A stretch of DNA of 64,000 nt from Hirudo medicinalis. Its lineage: Eukaryota > Annelida > Clitellata > Hirudinida > Hirudinidae. Below the pieces are notes generated by a model. It ran no database searches. It was not told where the DNA came from and saw nothing but the letters and a program-made list of their open reading frames with translations. The position numbers and the translations under genes were made by a program. The stretch spans positions 5,644 to 69,643 of the forward strand of contig MPNW01000329.1 of the NCBI GenBank assembly GCA_011800805.1. The letters run 5' to 3'. Shown here piece after piece: positions 1-13,832 of the stretch; position 1 is the first letter of the stretch, and each line of letters opens with the position of its first letter.

Positions 1-69
1 TTATTTCTTATTCGCAAAATAAAATGAGTTAAAACTCGTACTGATTTTTATAATTAAATAATAGCTTAT

Positions 70-440
70 TATTGTTGTTTAAGTTGTTAACAAGCGAAAT
101 GAGAGATTTAGTTTGCCTTTCCCTAGCTGTCTGTACATTTTCAAAAACCAGAGGACATGAAAGAACATTGATGACAAGGTTGGCCCACAAAGATTGTAGG
201 AAGTTTTTTTTTTGGCAACAGAGTGTTTCAGGAATGGAACAGTTTGCATCAGGACGTTGTGACGTCACAGGATATTGAAAGTTTCAAGAAGAACTTGGAC
301 AGATTTTTCGCCAACAGAATATGTAGTTTAAGTTTACTTTTGGTTTGTTTTGTTGGATAAGGAGGCGTTTGCACCTTGCTAATATTTTGTGACATCGGTT
401 TCGGCGAGGGACCAATGGCCCGTGCTGATTTTTTTTTATA
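70..440 (+). mobile_element. 3' end remnant of a CR1-like non-LTR retrotransposon
   Basis: Two plus-strand frames joined by a frameshift in a poly-T run near 206-215 resemble the C-terminus of CR1/L2-type reverse transcriptases. The first frame gives KTRGHERTLMTRLAHKDCRK, like the RTRGH...RKxFF block. The second gives VFQEWNSLHQDVV followed by SFKKNLDRFF, like the WNxLPxxVV...FKxxLD block. Stops and the shift show it is dead. The 5' part lies outside the window or is missing. Confidence 0.7.
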
Positions 441-504
441 ATAATAATAATTATGAAATAGGTCACTTTAAACACTTGAGAAATTTAACCTGTCATTTAT
501 ATAA

Positions 505-759
505 TTATAGCTTACGCTGAACCGTCTTCACTGAAGTGACTGGATGAGAGTCTCCTAGTGTGCCGTGTTTGTGTTGCGTGTTGAATATTCAATGCTGAGC
601 TGGAGCGGAAACAAATTTTTCCAGTAGTGTTNTTATAGCTTACGCTGAACCGTCTTCACTGAAGTGACTGGATGAGAGTCTCCTAGTGTGCCGTGTTTGT
701 GTTGCGTGTTGAATATTCAATGCTGAGCTGGAGCGGAAACAAATTTTTCCAGTAGTGTT
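505..759. repeat. Exact 127-bp direct duplication around a single N (likely assembly join)
   Basis: Bases 505-631 are repeated exactly at 633-759, separated by one N at 632. The same arrangement with the same 127-bp length occurs at 7486-7740. This is best read as two contig ends that overlap by one k-mer and were scaffolded without merging, not as a biological repeat. Confidence 0.85.
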
Positions 760-1597
760 TGAAGCATGTCTTTTCACTTTGCCTTGCCTATTTAGAAAAT
801 ATATCATAAATATATTGGCTCCAACCCATATTTTGTTTTAAACAAATAGGTTGTTGTACATGGCGAGATTGATCATTATCTTTAACAAGCACTTAAGGAC
901 CTATTCCCGCAGCATCACATAAATACATTTGTCAAGCCAATTTTATTTTTAAGATGCCAGATCACCCGCACGCCCAACAAATCACGCAATACCTGGAAAA
1001 TCCACTTTCTGATGCTGTGCGAGACACGCGCCCACCCTCTCTGGAGCAGACACAATCTATTTCCGACATTAAAAATTATAACAAATTTATAATTACATTC
1101 ACTAAAAATCCTGCTCAATCGCAAACGATACTTTTTACTTTGTAGCTATGGCAATTGAACCGGTGCCAAACGAAGTGTTTGATTTCAAGTAGTTTTTATT
1201 GAAAAATTATTGTTTAATCTAAATTTATTATGTAAAGTAAAGTTATGTCCTAATTAATAACTTAAAAATTGTGTTTTTTTTCACTTTTGAACATAAAAAA
1301 AAATTAATGTAAGTAATTACACTTTTTTTGTTTATATTGGCTAACTGTGATGTATTAAATCAAATAATTATAAATGAAAAGAAAAGTAAAATCTAATCTG
1401 ACTAAGAACAAGTAGGCCTATTCTAATCGGTCTTACTGCAACGCTGAAGAAGCCGTGGCTCTCATCTTCTTAGAGTTGCGGATCTGTGCTGGAGGTGCTG
1501 TATTGATGTTGATAGCACTGCATTGAAGAGTTTTACGGTTTCATACATTTCGGAAAGTGCTGTCGTTTGTGGATGCACCTGTTGACATATCAAAAGT
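760..1597. other. Upstream flank of vinculin; no gene seen
   Basis: AT-rich sequence without a recognisable coding segment. Any non-coding first exon and promoter of vinculin would be expected here, but I see no feature strong enough to place them. A slightly GC-richer patch at 1435-1560 just before the ATG may be 5' UTR. Confidence 0.4.
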
Positions 1598-4500
1598 ATG
1601 CCTGTATTTCATACAAAAACCATTGAGAGCATTTTGGAGCCTGTTGCTCAACAGGTAAATTGTCTTTCACATATTCAATTTAATAAGTTCTATGATAGTT
1701 TGCTAACTCTCATTTTATTACAAAATTTAAAAATCATTTTACCCAGTAAGGCTTCTTTTCCTTTTCTAATGGCCTCACTACCTAACTTAAAGTTAGATTT
1801 AAGATGCTTTTCTGCATTTTATTACTATTAGTTATTATTTTGCTTTGTTTTATTTTTAATTACATTATTCAAAAGGAAAATGACCAAGATCAGCTAACTT
1901 CACTTGATAGACAAATAAATAATAAGCATCTTTGAAGCAAAGTAAAAAAGTAAAGCAACTTCCAAACTGAAAATATTTTTTGAATATCAAAAGTCTGGGA
2001 CATTATTAGCGGAACTAAGACTTATCTCTTCTTTTTTTTTATATATGTATCAACATGAATAATGTATTTCAAAATTCAAGAGTATTTGATAAAGGCTTTA
2101 AATTCATTTGTGAGACATTAAACATAATAATTATATGCAATTAAAAAGTAGAAAATGAGTTAGTGGATATTCACATCAACATAGCTTTTAATGATTATTT
2201 TTCTATTCCTTGATTATAGGTCAGCAAATTAGTCATCTTGCACGAGGAAGCAGAGGATGGGAATGCCATGCCAGATCTGAGCAGGCCTGTACAGGTTGTG
2301 AAGCTAGCAGTGGACAACCTCATCAAGGTATCAATGCAATTACATCCTCCAGAGGCCATTATTAAGAGTGTAAAAAATAGCATGATTGATATTAGCCATC
2401 CAAAAGGGATTCATGGCTGCATTGAACATTTGAAATATTGACAACAATAACATCACAGCAACACCAATGACAACAGCCTAAAAGTTCTAACAATGCAAAG
2501 GATTCTTGTTCTTATTGTTATTGTTATTAGCCTTAAGATAACTTAAGGCAATTGTGAGCATCTCGCTGCTATGTAATCCATAATAACCATCAAGTTAACG
2601 CTTGATAATTAACAGGTGGGCTACGAAACGATCAACAACAGCGAAGATCAGATCCTGAAGCAGGACATGCCGCCCGCCCTGAACAGGGTCGAGGACTCCT
2701 CCATGTTCCTGCTCGATGCTTCCAACATGCTCAGGGATGATCCTTACTCTGCTGCTGCCAGAAAGAAACTCATTGAAGGGTCTAGAGGTCAGTTGGTGTT
2801 GATTGTTGTTATTTATTATTGTAAGGTGTCACTTAATATTAATAATTAGTATTATTAAATATGGCTAATTACCTTGTATTGTGAATTTTTGTGAATGTGT
2901 GCGATCATCATTTGCATTGCTATTGTCATCAACATTTACAATTATCATTTGCATTGCTATTGTCATCAACATTTACAATGTTAGTTCTCAGCTTTGAGTT
3001 CTGTAGGCATTCTTTAATTAACTGCAGTGATTCTTAATTAAATAAGTTCTGAATTTGTTGAGTTCGGTGATAAAGTTTAGTGGCAAAGATTAGTGATAAA
3101 GATTAGTGATAAAGTTTATTGATAAAGCTTAGTAATAATAATAATGATGATGATGACGATGACGATGATGATTAGCAGCAGCAACAACAACAACAACAAC
3201 AATTAATTTGTAATGCACCATTTGCATGGCATCGGAGGCCCTTGTGTCTTTGTTGGCTACATGTTGGTGTCCTGAAGAGGTGGGCGTTCAGGTGACTCTT
3301 GAAGAGCTCCAGGGATGGTTGAGCTCTTAAGAGGGGAGTAATGCATTCCAGACAGCAGGAGAGGCATATGAGAAGCCTCTGTTGATGATTTGTGAACTGG
3401 TTGGTGTAGTTGAATGGTGGGAGATGAACGAAGACCAGGTGGGTGGCGGAGGATGAGGTGATGGAGTTAGGATGGAGTGGATGTGGAGTTCACGGGAGTT
3501 CAACATGTCATGAGGGCGATTTTGTGATAACCAAAAGTAACACTGAGGAGTTTAAGAGTAGTAGAAGAAGGAAGGAAGGTGCCTGCAACGTTTATGGAGG
3601 ATGGGGAGAGTTTTTAGGCTGGCAGGTGTGCCGATGAACGTGACTTCAGATTTCTGCGGATTCAGTTGTGAAGAAAGTTATCGAGATGCCAATCATCGAT
3701 GGCACCCTTGCACTTCCGCAGATTTCCGAGTCGATCGGACACGTTATGGCTGGAGAGGATAGAAAAGAGACTTGTGTCATCTGCATTTTGATGGAAGGAT
3801 GCTTTGAAGTCGTGAAAGATGTTGGACAAAGGTGAAGTGTGAAAAAAAGTGTGTTGTGAAAGGCAAAGGTGATAAAGTTTATTGAGATTTATTAAGATAG
3901 CTTAATAAATAATTAATAATAAATGACTTATAAATACATTTTAAGACCATTTGTTTGGTACAAATCGAAGATTGGTGCACTTCAGTTAAGTGAGTCAGTG
4001 AGATTTTTATTTCTGGATCTGCTAACAATGGACTCCTTCCTGTAGTTTCGAGTGCATTTGCTCTGTGAATAAGGTTCAATGATTCCGTTTGTCATTATTT
4101 ATTGGCTATTATGATTATTGTGATGTTGTGATTGATGTTGTTATCCATTCAACAATGATGTAATTAAATGATGGAAATTAACAAAAATGAAATGGAGAGT
4201 CTTTGTCATGATAAGGAATGAAGGAGAAAGTAGACTTCTGCATCTGTAATGGAATCTTCTGCATCTTACATTCTGCAATTGAAGAGGAAGAAATCACACT
4301 AACATCCTCTTCTTTACAGAAATCATCTGATAAGGACAGGTTCTGTAAAGGGTCACATGTGATTGTTGATCAGATTGTTGAAGAAGAGAAGTAATTATCG
4401 TATTAAGTAGTAACACCTTGCAAATATTCCGAACATTCTTAGCCTGGCAAAAAAAGAAGAAGAAAAGTTAATGATTACAGTATGAAATAGTGAAATATAA

Positions 4501-7500
4501 CAGTATTTGAACAGTGGGATCTGCAGTCTGAACAATGGTGGGATGTGAATGTTCTTGAAACTGCCTGTGTTTATGTTAAGGATTAAAGATGGCTTTAGCT
4601 GATGTTTGAATATTTTCTGCCATCATCATCATCATCATCATCATTGTCATGTCATCATCATAGTGATCATCACTATAACTGCCTGTCTTCGTCTCCATCA
4701 TGGTTATTGTCTCACTCAAGTAATTAATGAGTCTGAAATAAGTAACAGATGATGGTTTGTTCATTGTTAAAATCTCTTAATGAACTCATTTCAACCAATG
4801 TGGACCACTGATTGTTTTATGATTTGAAACTCTCATCATTATCACAAAATGTCCCAGATCATCATCGTCGTCGTCGTCATCATCATCATCATCATCACCG
4901 ACCTCACTTATCCTATCGTTGGCAGCATCTCTGGGGATATTATTGAATGGATGCCATATTTTTTGGTTCTGCTTATTTAGCTGATGTCCTGTTTTGAGTG
5001 TATGGCATTTCCATCTTCATTATATTTGTATGCTCATTAAGGGCATCATTTTGTGGTTGTTATTGTAGATATATAAAATATTCCACAAAGACATAACCAA
5101 GTAAGTTTTTTAAACTGGTGTACTTTAGTTCTTAAAACTACTCACCCAAAAATAAAATTTAAAGCCCTCATTGGCCATGCCAGTTCTCCTATCTCTTATG
5201 GCTATAGCTATTTCCTATGAAACCTGATCTTCTGAATTTGAAGAGTAAGATGATGACTGTTGTGGAATGTGGGAGGAGTTATTGACTTTAAGTGTCCCAC
5301 TTTGATGAATGGAAGAACCAGCAAAAAAATAAAATAGTTCTGCGATAACGTTGGTAGATGTATAATTATTGTTGGCGATTTTTTATGTTATCGTCATCGC
5401 CAACAACAAAAACAAAGTCTCACGTAATAACATTGTTTGAGGGAGCTAATTGAACTTAATAGCTCCTATCATGGTCTTGCTTATTTGCATTAGTTAGTTT
5501 TAGGTATGTTGGGCTCACTCATGCCGTATTCATTCTTTAGTTATTCCTGATAATGATGATTATGATTATTGTTATTATATTATATTATATTATAAAACAG
5601 TAATAAATAAATGATAGCATGTAAAATAATAATGATCAATTATTGCAGGCATTCTTCAGGGCACCTCAGCTCTCCTGTTGGCCTTCGATGAATCAGAAGT
5701 GAGGAAGATCATCAGAGTATGTAAGAATGTCCTCGAATATCTTGCCATCACAGAAGTTGTTGACAACCTGGAAGACCTGGTCACCTTTGTCAAGGTCATT
5801 TTTGTTTGCGTCTTCGTTGTTGGGTGTCGTGCTTGTCGATGCGGTCGATGTTAAATGCTACTGTTGCATTAACGTGCACCTCGCAATGCCTCTTAAAGTA
5901 ATCAACAACCACATTGATTTATTCATTTTGTAACCAATCAGAATCTCAGTCCAGTCCTGACAAAGATGGCAAAAGAGGTGGACACAAGGGAGAAAGAGCT
6001 CACCCACCAGGTTCACAGGGAGTGGCTTCAGAGGTCATTGGAGCAGGTCAGACAGTTGACCCCAGCATTGATTAGCAGCATTAAGAACTTCATAACCACT
6101 AAAAATCAAGGTCAGTTTAATCTCTGTGGTTAAGCAACCGATATTTGCATTTTAGTACTGATTGTGTTTGCCTTAATGAATTCATGGCAACTGATGATCT
6201 GGATGTAGTTGTTTGAAAGTATTAGAATGATTTATTGAATAAAATTTATTCAACTCATGTTTTGATGCTGTAAGAAGTAGTATTGTCTTGATGGAGTTTC
6301 AAAGAATTTGGAGCATCCATGCGATCCAGCTCAGCTGCTGAAACTGGCTAAAATGATGAGCATGAATTTTTTGTGGCATTTTCATAGTATCACAATCATC
6401 ACCTTATTCCTTTCCTTATTGTAATTTAAAAAAAATTTTTTAAATGATTAGGACTCCTTTGGAATGCTGAGTTGTTTAAAAGTAATTTTTAAGTTTATTC
6501 AAAAGTAAACAAACTTTGCAGTGAATTGCAACTGTACATTCAGAGGTCGGTTGAATGAACTAACTGCGGAGAGACAATGTTTTGACATGTAACCAGGTAA
6601 AAATACACAAGGATGCAATCATATAAGCTCAATATTTTGACATGTAACCAGGTAAACATACACAAGGATAAAATCACATAATCTCAATGAGGAGGATGCT
6701 AACAAAAATTGTTTTCATGATCAGTTTCTGAGAATTGCTCAAAATGGAGGAGCCTATTGAAGAAGGAATGATTGTCACAAACATCCTATAAATGCTCACC
6801 TTCATGATACATGTATTTATTTATTTGATTAAAGCCCGTTGCACGGCTAGGATGGTTGATCAGTGACAGCAATCATCCCGCTTATTCGATCACCAGCCAT
6901 CTAAAATTTTCAAACCAAGGTGACACTCAAAAGTTCATTTGTGGCTTCAAATCCTATGCTGTGTTTGCTTTAATTTTCTGGAGCATAAATCCAATGAAGA
7001 GATGATAAAGAGTGGGAGAAGTTGCTCTAATGGCGTCTAATGAAGACCACGATAAAGATGATGTTGCCGATGATAACGACGATGGGGGTGAAAGTTCAGG
7101 GTCACGACCGGAATGCTCGGTGGAGTTTGTGAATTAACTGGTGATGGGTTGAATTAGTCTAGGGCTTTATGTTGATTGAAAGATTGGTTCAGATTGACGG
7201 ACGTTGATTGAGTGCTTGGTCCACAAAAGATAAGAAATATTCTCATTTTATTGTATATATGTGAATTTGCATTTATTGATTTGTGTGTTTATTTCTTTAT
7301 TTAATTTTGTTTTATTTTATTTTGTTTATTTGTTTATACAATTTCACTGGTTTCTGTTGTTCTGTCATCTTCAGTAAATTATAAATTATCAAGAAACAGG
7401 CCTCAATTGCACCATTATCTTTCTAATTGTATTTACCCATCAGAGTTCCCTGTAGGAGTTGTTAGACCATTTTTAGCATCCTAGATGTAAACTGGGTTAT

Positions 7501-7503
7501 AAA

Positions 7504-7545
<42 letters not shown>

Positions 7546-7631
7546 GTGATGGTGATGGTGATGATGATGATGATGACAGTGATGATGTCTTTCCTTAGGT
7601 ATATATACATCCNTGTAAACTGGGTTATAAA

Positions 7632-7673
<42 letters not shown>

Positions 7674-10600
7674 GTGATGGTGATGGTGATGATGATGATG
7701 ATGACAGTGATGATGTCTTTCCTTAGGTATATATACATCCATCAACCAATCATGATTTCACAATTAAATCCACTTTGATTTATTTTCTTTAATAAAAAAT
7801 ATTTCGTCCTTAACCTTAATACGACCCGCCACACACCATCATCATTAACAGGGGGCAGCGGATCGTCAGTGGATGATGCCACCAGCAGTCGCGACTACGT
7901 CAACAGCAAGATGTGCGATGAAATCCACGAGATCGTCCGGGTTCTTCAACTGACCACGTACGACGAAGAAGAGTGGGATGCTGACGATGCTACTGTCATG
8001 AAGAAGGCACAGGTTCGTCTCTGTTGTTGTCTCCTTGTGTGTTATTATTATATAATTATATATATATCCTCTAAGGATTGTGAACGACATTTACCTTGTA
8101 CTCTTGGATTTGAGTCTGTTAGTTTTTCATTCCAATGTAGACTAACATGGCTGTAAAACAAGTTTCATTTGTAAACTGCTACAACATCATGTATGACTTA
8201 TCATCATCTTATGAGTCACCACATGACTGATCACGATTTGTTGTTCGGTTTTGGTGAAGCATTTTTAATTTACTCTTCTGAAGAAGCAGTCTTCAATGAA
8301 TCATTAAATGCATCTCCATTATTCAATGTTTTGATTGCACTTGATTGTAGAATGCCATAGATGGAAAAATTAAACATTCGTTGAACTGGTTGTCCGATCC
8401 TGAAAGTTTTGTTGGGAGTGCAGGTTAATATCCCTCTACCAATCCATCATTTACCTGATCATCCTCTAATGAAATTGTCCGTCAATCCATCTGTCTCCTA
8501 TCCATTTGTTGTTCCAGGTGCACACTCCCTCAAGAATGTGCTCGAGGATGCGTTGAAAATCGGAGAAAGATGCTCCAATGCAGAAGACGAGGAAGCGATC
8601 AGGAAGAGCGTGTCCAACATCAACTCCATGGTTGATGCTCTTTGTGAGCTCAAGCAACAAGGAGAGGTGAAAACACTTCATCACTGTTGAGTTTTATTAA
8701 CACATGGCTGGAGATGTGCTCATGTTTTTTGTGTATTGTTATAACCCTGGTAAGTAATTAATTAATTAAGGAATAATTAAATTTACATTGCTTAATTTAA
8801 TTTAATAATTAAATTTACATTGCTTAATTTAATTTTCAGTATGATTCTTGGACAACTTCTAAGCTGAATTTGTTTTTGTTTTTTACTGCATTATTGAATG
8901 TTTCTGATTTTCGTATTACGTTTTTACGTTTTAGGGCAACAGCCCACAGGCCATTTCCTTGGCAAGAGGCATTCAGCAGCTGGTCAAGGATCTACAAGAT
9001 AGATGCCAAAAGGCTGTCCTCAACAGCGACAAGAGTCAGGCTCAGAGACCTGCTCACACAGTCATTGGGAAACTAGAACAAGCCCAGAGATGGTTGGCCA
9101 ATCCCGCTGTCGACGACAAGGGCTTAGGTTGTTATCATCTTGTGCTAGCCTGTTATTGGTCTATTTCCAGCCAATGACATTCCTTGATGCAGGTCACAAG
9201 GCTTGCAAACTAATCATTGAGGATGGATTGAAGATGAGTGAAGGTATGTCGGGGCATAGGAGGAGTGAAATGCTGCAGCTGTGCAAAGAGGCTGAGGCGT
9301 TGTCTAACCTGCTGGAGGACTTTTGCAGGAATGGACAGGTTGGTTTATGATGGGAGATTTTGAGATGTAGGTTATACACATACAAAATATTGAAAACATT
9401 ATCACATCACCAAGTATTTTAATAACTGCTGGAGTCAAGTTTAAGCTTTCTAAATCATAATTTATGAGTGACATGTTACATTAATTTATATGTTACATTT
9501 ATTTAATGTTGTTTAAATACTGCTTCACTGACATTCCATAGTTTCAATCAACACCATGTTCACACCACCTTCCCTACATTACGTTATTATTATTATTATT
9601 ATTATTATTATTTATGTTAGTTATATTGTTATTATTTCAATATTCATGTATATTCATATGTAGGTACTTAGTAGATCATATGCAGATCTAATTATAGTGA
9701 TTATTCTCATCGGAGGTGTGGTCATTCAGTCCATTACTTTCCTAGGCTCACTCGCCCAAGGCGGCAAACACTGCGGCCCTGTTGTCGGCGAGACTTCAAC
9801 AGATCAAGGATCTCATCCAGGAGGGCCTTGTTGAGAAGGTTGTTATAACTTGTTATCGAGATGACTTGCTATCGATCAATTTCCAGTCTTTGTAATAAGT
9901 TATCCTTCTACTTTAACTCGTTCTTGTTATTACTCGTAAAATTATTCATGCACGCTCGCACTGCATCATTCGAGTAAGAAACTGAAGTGATAACAAAAAG
10001 GAATAAGGAAAAAGGAATACATCCCACAATGATGTAAGCTTAATTGGAAGCATTTAAGTTGTTGCAATTAGTATTAGTGTGAGCAATTAAGCACAGGAAA
10101 TTAAAGAATTAATTCTGAATCAATGATGAGCTGTTCATAAAGATAACATTAACCATTGATGTTACTCACTGTCGTTGCATTATTATTACGTCTTGCCGAC
10201 CGCTTCCCTCTCCTTAATCCACGCCCAGGGAGATCTCGGACCCTCGTGCAGACGCTAATCCTTTCTGAGAAGTTTTCGGACGTTGCACGCTTTTTATGTT
10301 TGCGAGGTCGATAAAAATAAAATGACAACAACAATGATAATGATATTAACTTTTCCTAATCACTCCCTAGGTGGCTGACGATTTCTTGGACATTTCCACT
10401 CCTCTGAAACTTTTGAACGACGCAGCCATGTCACCGTTCGGTAGTAATATTTCATAGTCGTTGTTATTCCTGTTTTTGCAGCCGATTTCAAAGCATCTTC
10501 GTTTTTATCCAGGAACTCCAAGAAGAGAGGAGAACTTTGAGGAGAAGGCCAACAATTTTGCCCAGCATGGACACAAGATGAGCTCGACAGCCAAACAGCT

Positions 10601-13600
10601 TGCCAAGGCTGGAACCTGCCATGACAGGAGAACCATTGAGGAGATACAGGGATCGGCACAGAGGGTTGGTTGTTGGTACTTTCTTCAGAATTTGTTGAAG
10701 AGGATGACAGAACTGCATTAATATTGGGTTCTTAAATGATCATCCACATAAACAGGTGGAAGATCTTGTTCCGCACGTGGTGAAGGCAGCTCGGATCGTG
10801 TTGAACAACCCCTCGAATCAAGCCTCGGTCGATCATTTCGAACTCCTCAAGAAGCAGTGGACCGACAGCGTCGAGAAGCTGAGGGGTCTTGTCGACGATG
10901 CCATCGACAGTCACGCATTCATCAGGGAGAATGGTTGTTTTACGAATATTTTCTACATTTAAGTGTTATCAATTTCTCTGATATTGTATCTTTGGGATTG
11001 TTAATTTAGAGTTCCACTGTTATCATTATTTGGATGCCATTCAATGTTTGTGCATTCATTGATTTCCAGAGGAGGGCATCCTAGCCGATACCAGCAGGGC
11101 AGAGCAGTTCATCAAGAATGCAGATCCGACCGGAATAGTCAATGCCACCTCGAGCGTTGCGAGGAGGTCGCACAGGATACTCCAGGTAGCACAGTCAGAG
11201 GCTGACAACAGCGAGGATCCTCATTTCGTTGAAAGGATCCAAGACTCGGTCAACGGACTTCGAGGACGTGAGTCTTACGACGTCCATCTTTTTGAGGACT
11301 CTGTAAAGGTTCTTCTAGTCCTGATTTATGTAATTAATGAATTATTTATTGTATTATGCAGAAATTGCACCAGTCATCCAGAATGCCAAAGTTCTGGCGC
11401 AGAACCCGAGAGATCCATCGGCTGCATCGGGATGGAGGGCTGTGAATCAAGAGGTAAACTTCTATCATCATCACCATCACCTTCATGACCACCATCCCAA
11501 AATTCTTTGCATTGAACAGCTGATAGAAGCAGTGGCATCAGTAAGAAAGGCAGTCAGTGAGAGAGGAGAGTACCCAGAACCACCAGACTACCCCCCACCA
11601 CCAGACATGTCACAGTTGCACATCTCAAGTGAGTGAATGATGTTATTAAATGATGATTCGTGCTGATGGTCATGTTGGTTTGATTCTTTTCTTTAAACTC
11701 TGAGATGAAGTTTGAAGCATTGTTGTAATGATGATGATGATGATGGTGATGGTGATGACGACGACGACGACTGTGATGATTGTTGATTTTTGACCAAATT
11801 CATAAAACTCAAATGTCATCCATCATCAAAATCGTCACTCGTGACACCAGGACCAGACCTATCCAGCCATCACTACCAGCAACATTTCAACCACCTCCAG
11901 AATGCAGGACCTCCCCCCATTCCGCCATCACCCACTCACTTGGGTGGATATTATGGCTCGACCCTAAGTAGAGGTTCTCCACTGGTCTTGATGATGATGT
12001 TTGACTCGGTGATATTAATGATATCTTATGGAGCTTGTTATTTTTCTAATCCATTCAAAGTTTTTGTCCCCCTTTTTTGAGGAGGTTTTTAACCTTTTGG
12101 TTGCTATTTATCGTTTGTTGACATTATCGTTATCATTATTACAGTCAATTAATTTGTTGTTGTTTGTAACTGCATCATTGTCATGATGATCGATGATGGA
12201 TGATTAAATCTTATTTATTTGCTTTTCTCTGAGATGCATTCACTCAGTTCAAGATTTAACAGACTTACTTTAACAAATATTACTTCGTTGTTCAAGTAAA
12301 CTCCTCCCCCTTCCTTACTGTGCATATATAAATATACACATCTACTTGCATACAAAACTACCAGTTGTGGAATGACATATTTTCCTTTGTCTTCAGTTTA
12401 AGAAATCTAAAAGCTATCTTTTCATTCCCACTGCAAATATCTGCCTATTTATTCAACCCAATATGCTGTCCAAAGAGTCATATTTTGTGACAAGAATTTG
12501 TCAGGTTTGAAATAGACAGGTTTGAAGCTGCCTTGCAGTCAGTTGGAAGTATTTAAACAAGGCATCATTATCATAATTATCATGCTCAACCTTTATTGAG
12601 CTGTAACACCTGTGTGTAATACCCCATTAACACAGACAGAAAATGATCTTGCATGTTCTTTTTTGAGGTCTTCAATGTGAGCTGTTCAATGTTGCAGTGG
12701 ATTGTGCTTGACAAATCATCCATTTTAAGCTTTCTACCACACAAGTGTGGCCATTGCATTTGATTGAGATTACATGAGATCCTAATTATCATAATTTATC
12801 TGCATTTGTTTAAATTATATGACATCCTAATTATCATTGTTTGTTTTTTTTTTAAATTATATGAGATCTTAATTATCATAATTTATTTGCACTTTTATTT
12901 CTCAGTTTTTATTTGTTGGAAAAATATTTAATCAATTTAAACACCTCTGCATGTTCTTTCTTGCCTTGATGTTGTTTTGTTTGTTGATGGTTCCAAACAT
13001 TTGTTTTATTCCCCAAGTCACTTTGAGAATTCATTGTTGTTGTGATTTGTTTTAGTTTTTGTCGATTAGTAATTAGTACTTAACTAATCTCTAAGTAAAT
13101 TCTTAGAAGGAGTAATTATTGTCATTAAGTGGCATTGAGGATGACCACGACGATAGTTATAGTAACGATGACAAACATGGTTCGTTTGTATCGCAGATTA
13201 TGGGGAGGCCCCACCGAGACCGCCCAGTTCGAGGGATGCACCGCCACCCCCGAGACCTCCCCCGCCAGAGACCGATGATGAATTCGAGAACTCATTCCCC
13301 ACTCCACAACACAATCAGCCCATCATGGTGAGTGCACGACGATGACGATGATGATGGTGTGGATGATGACAACTTTATAAGTTATAAGTCTTATAAGTTG
13401 GCATGTAACATCGTTATTATCCTTTTGTGATCACATCTTGAAAACGATCCACATTTCTTAGATTATCATTTATTATTTTGATTGTGGTCATCATCTTCAT
13501 CATCATCATCATCATCCTCATAGATGGCAGCTCATGCTCTGCACATGGATGTGAAGCAATGGTCAAGCAGGGACAATGAACTCATTGCAGCTGCCAAGAA

Positions 13601-13778
13601 AATGGCCTTGCTTATGGCTAAGCTCAGTCAACTGGTCAGGTGAGGTCATGGTTATGATTATGATAATTATTATCAATCATAAGATGTTGTTTAAATGTTG
13701 GTTGATGTGATTAACAGTTATTTGTGTTAATGAATGATGTTACTCTACATTATCTTTTTATTTTTACTACTATTATTA

Positions 13779-13832
<54 letters not shown>

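Noticed and set aside
72..278. 68-codon plus frame at the left edge as a gene
   Set aside because: It is the shifted half of a LINE reverse-transcriptase tail; the other frame continues the same domain.
2616..5794. Bacterial-style operon or ribosome-binding sites
   Set aside because: All coding segments are spliced exons with GT-AG introns; prokaryotic signals do not apply.
7497..7745. 82-codon His/Ile-rich frame
   Set aside because: Translation of the GAT microsatellite, and it crosses the N.
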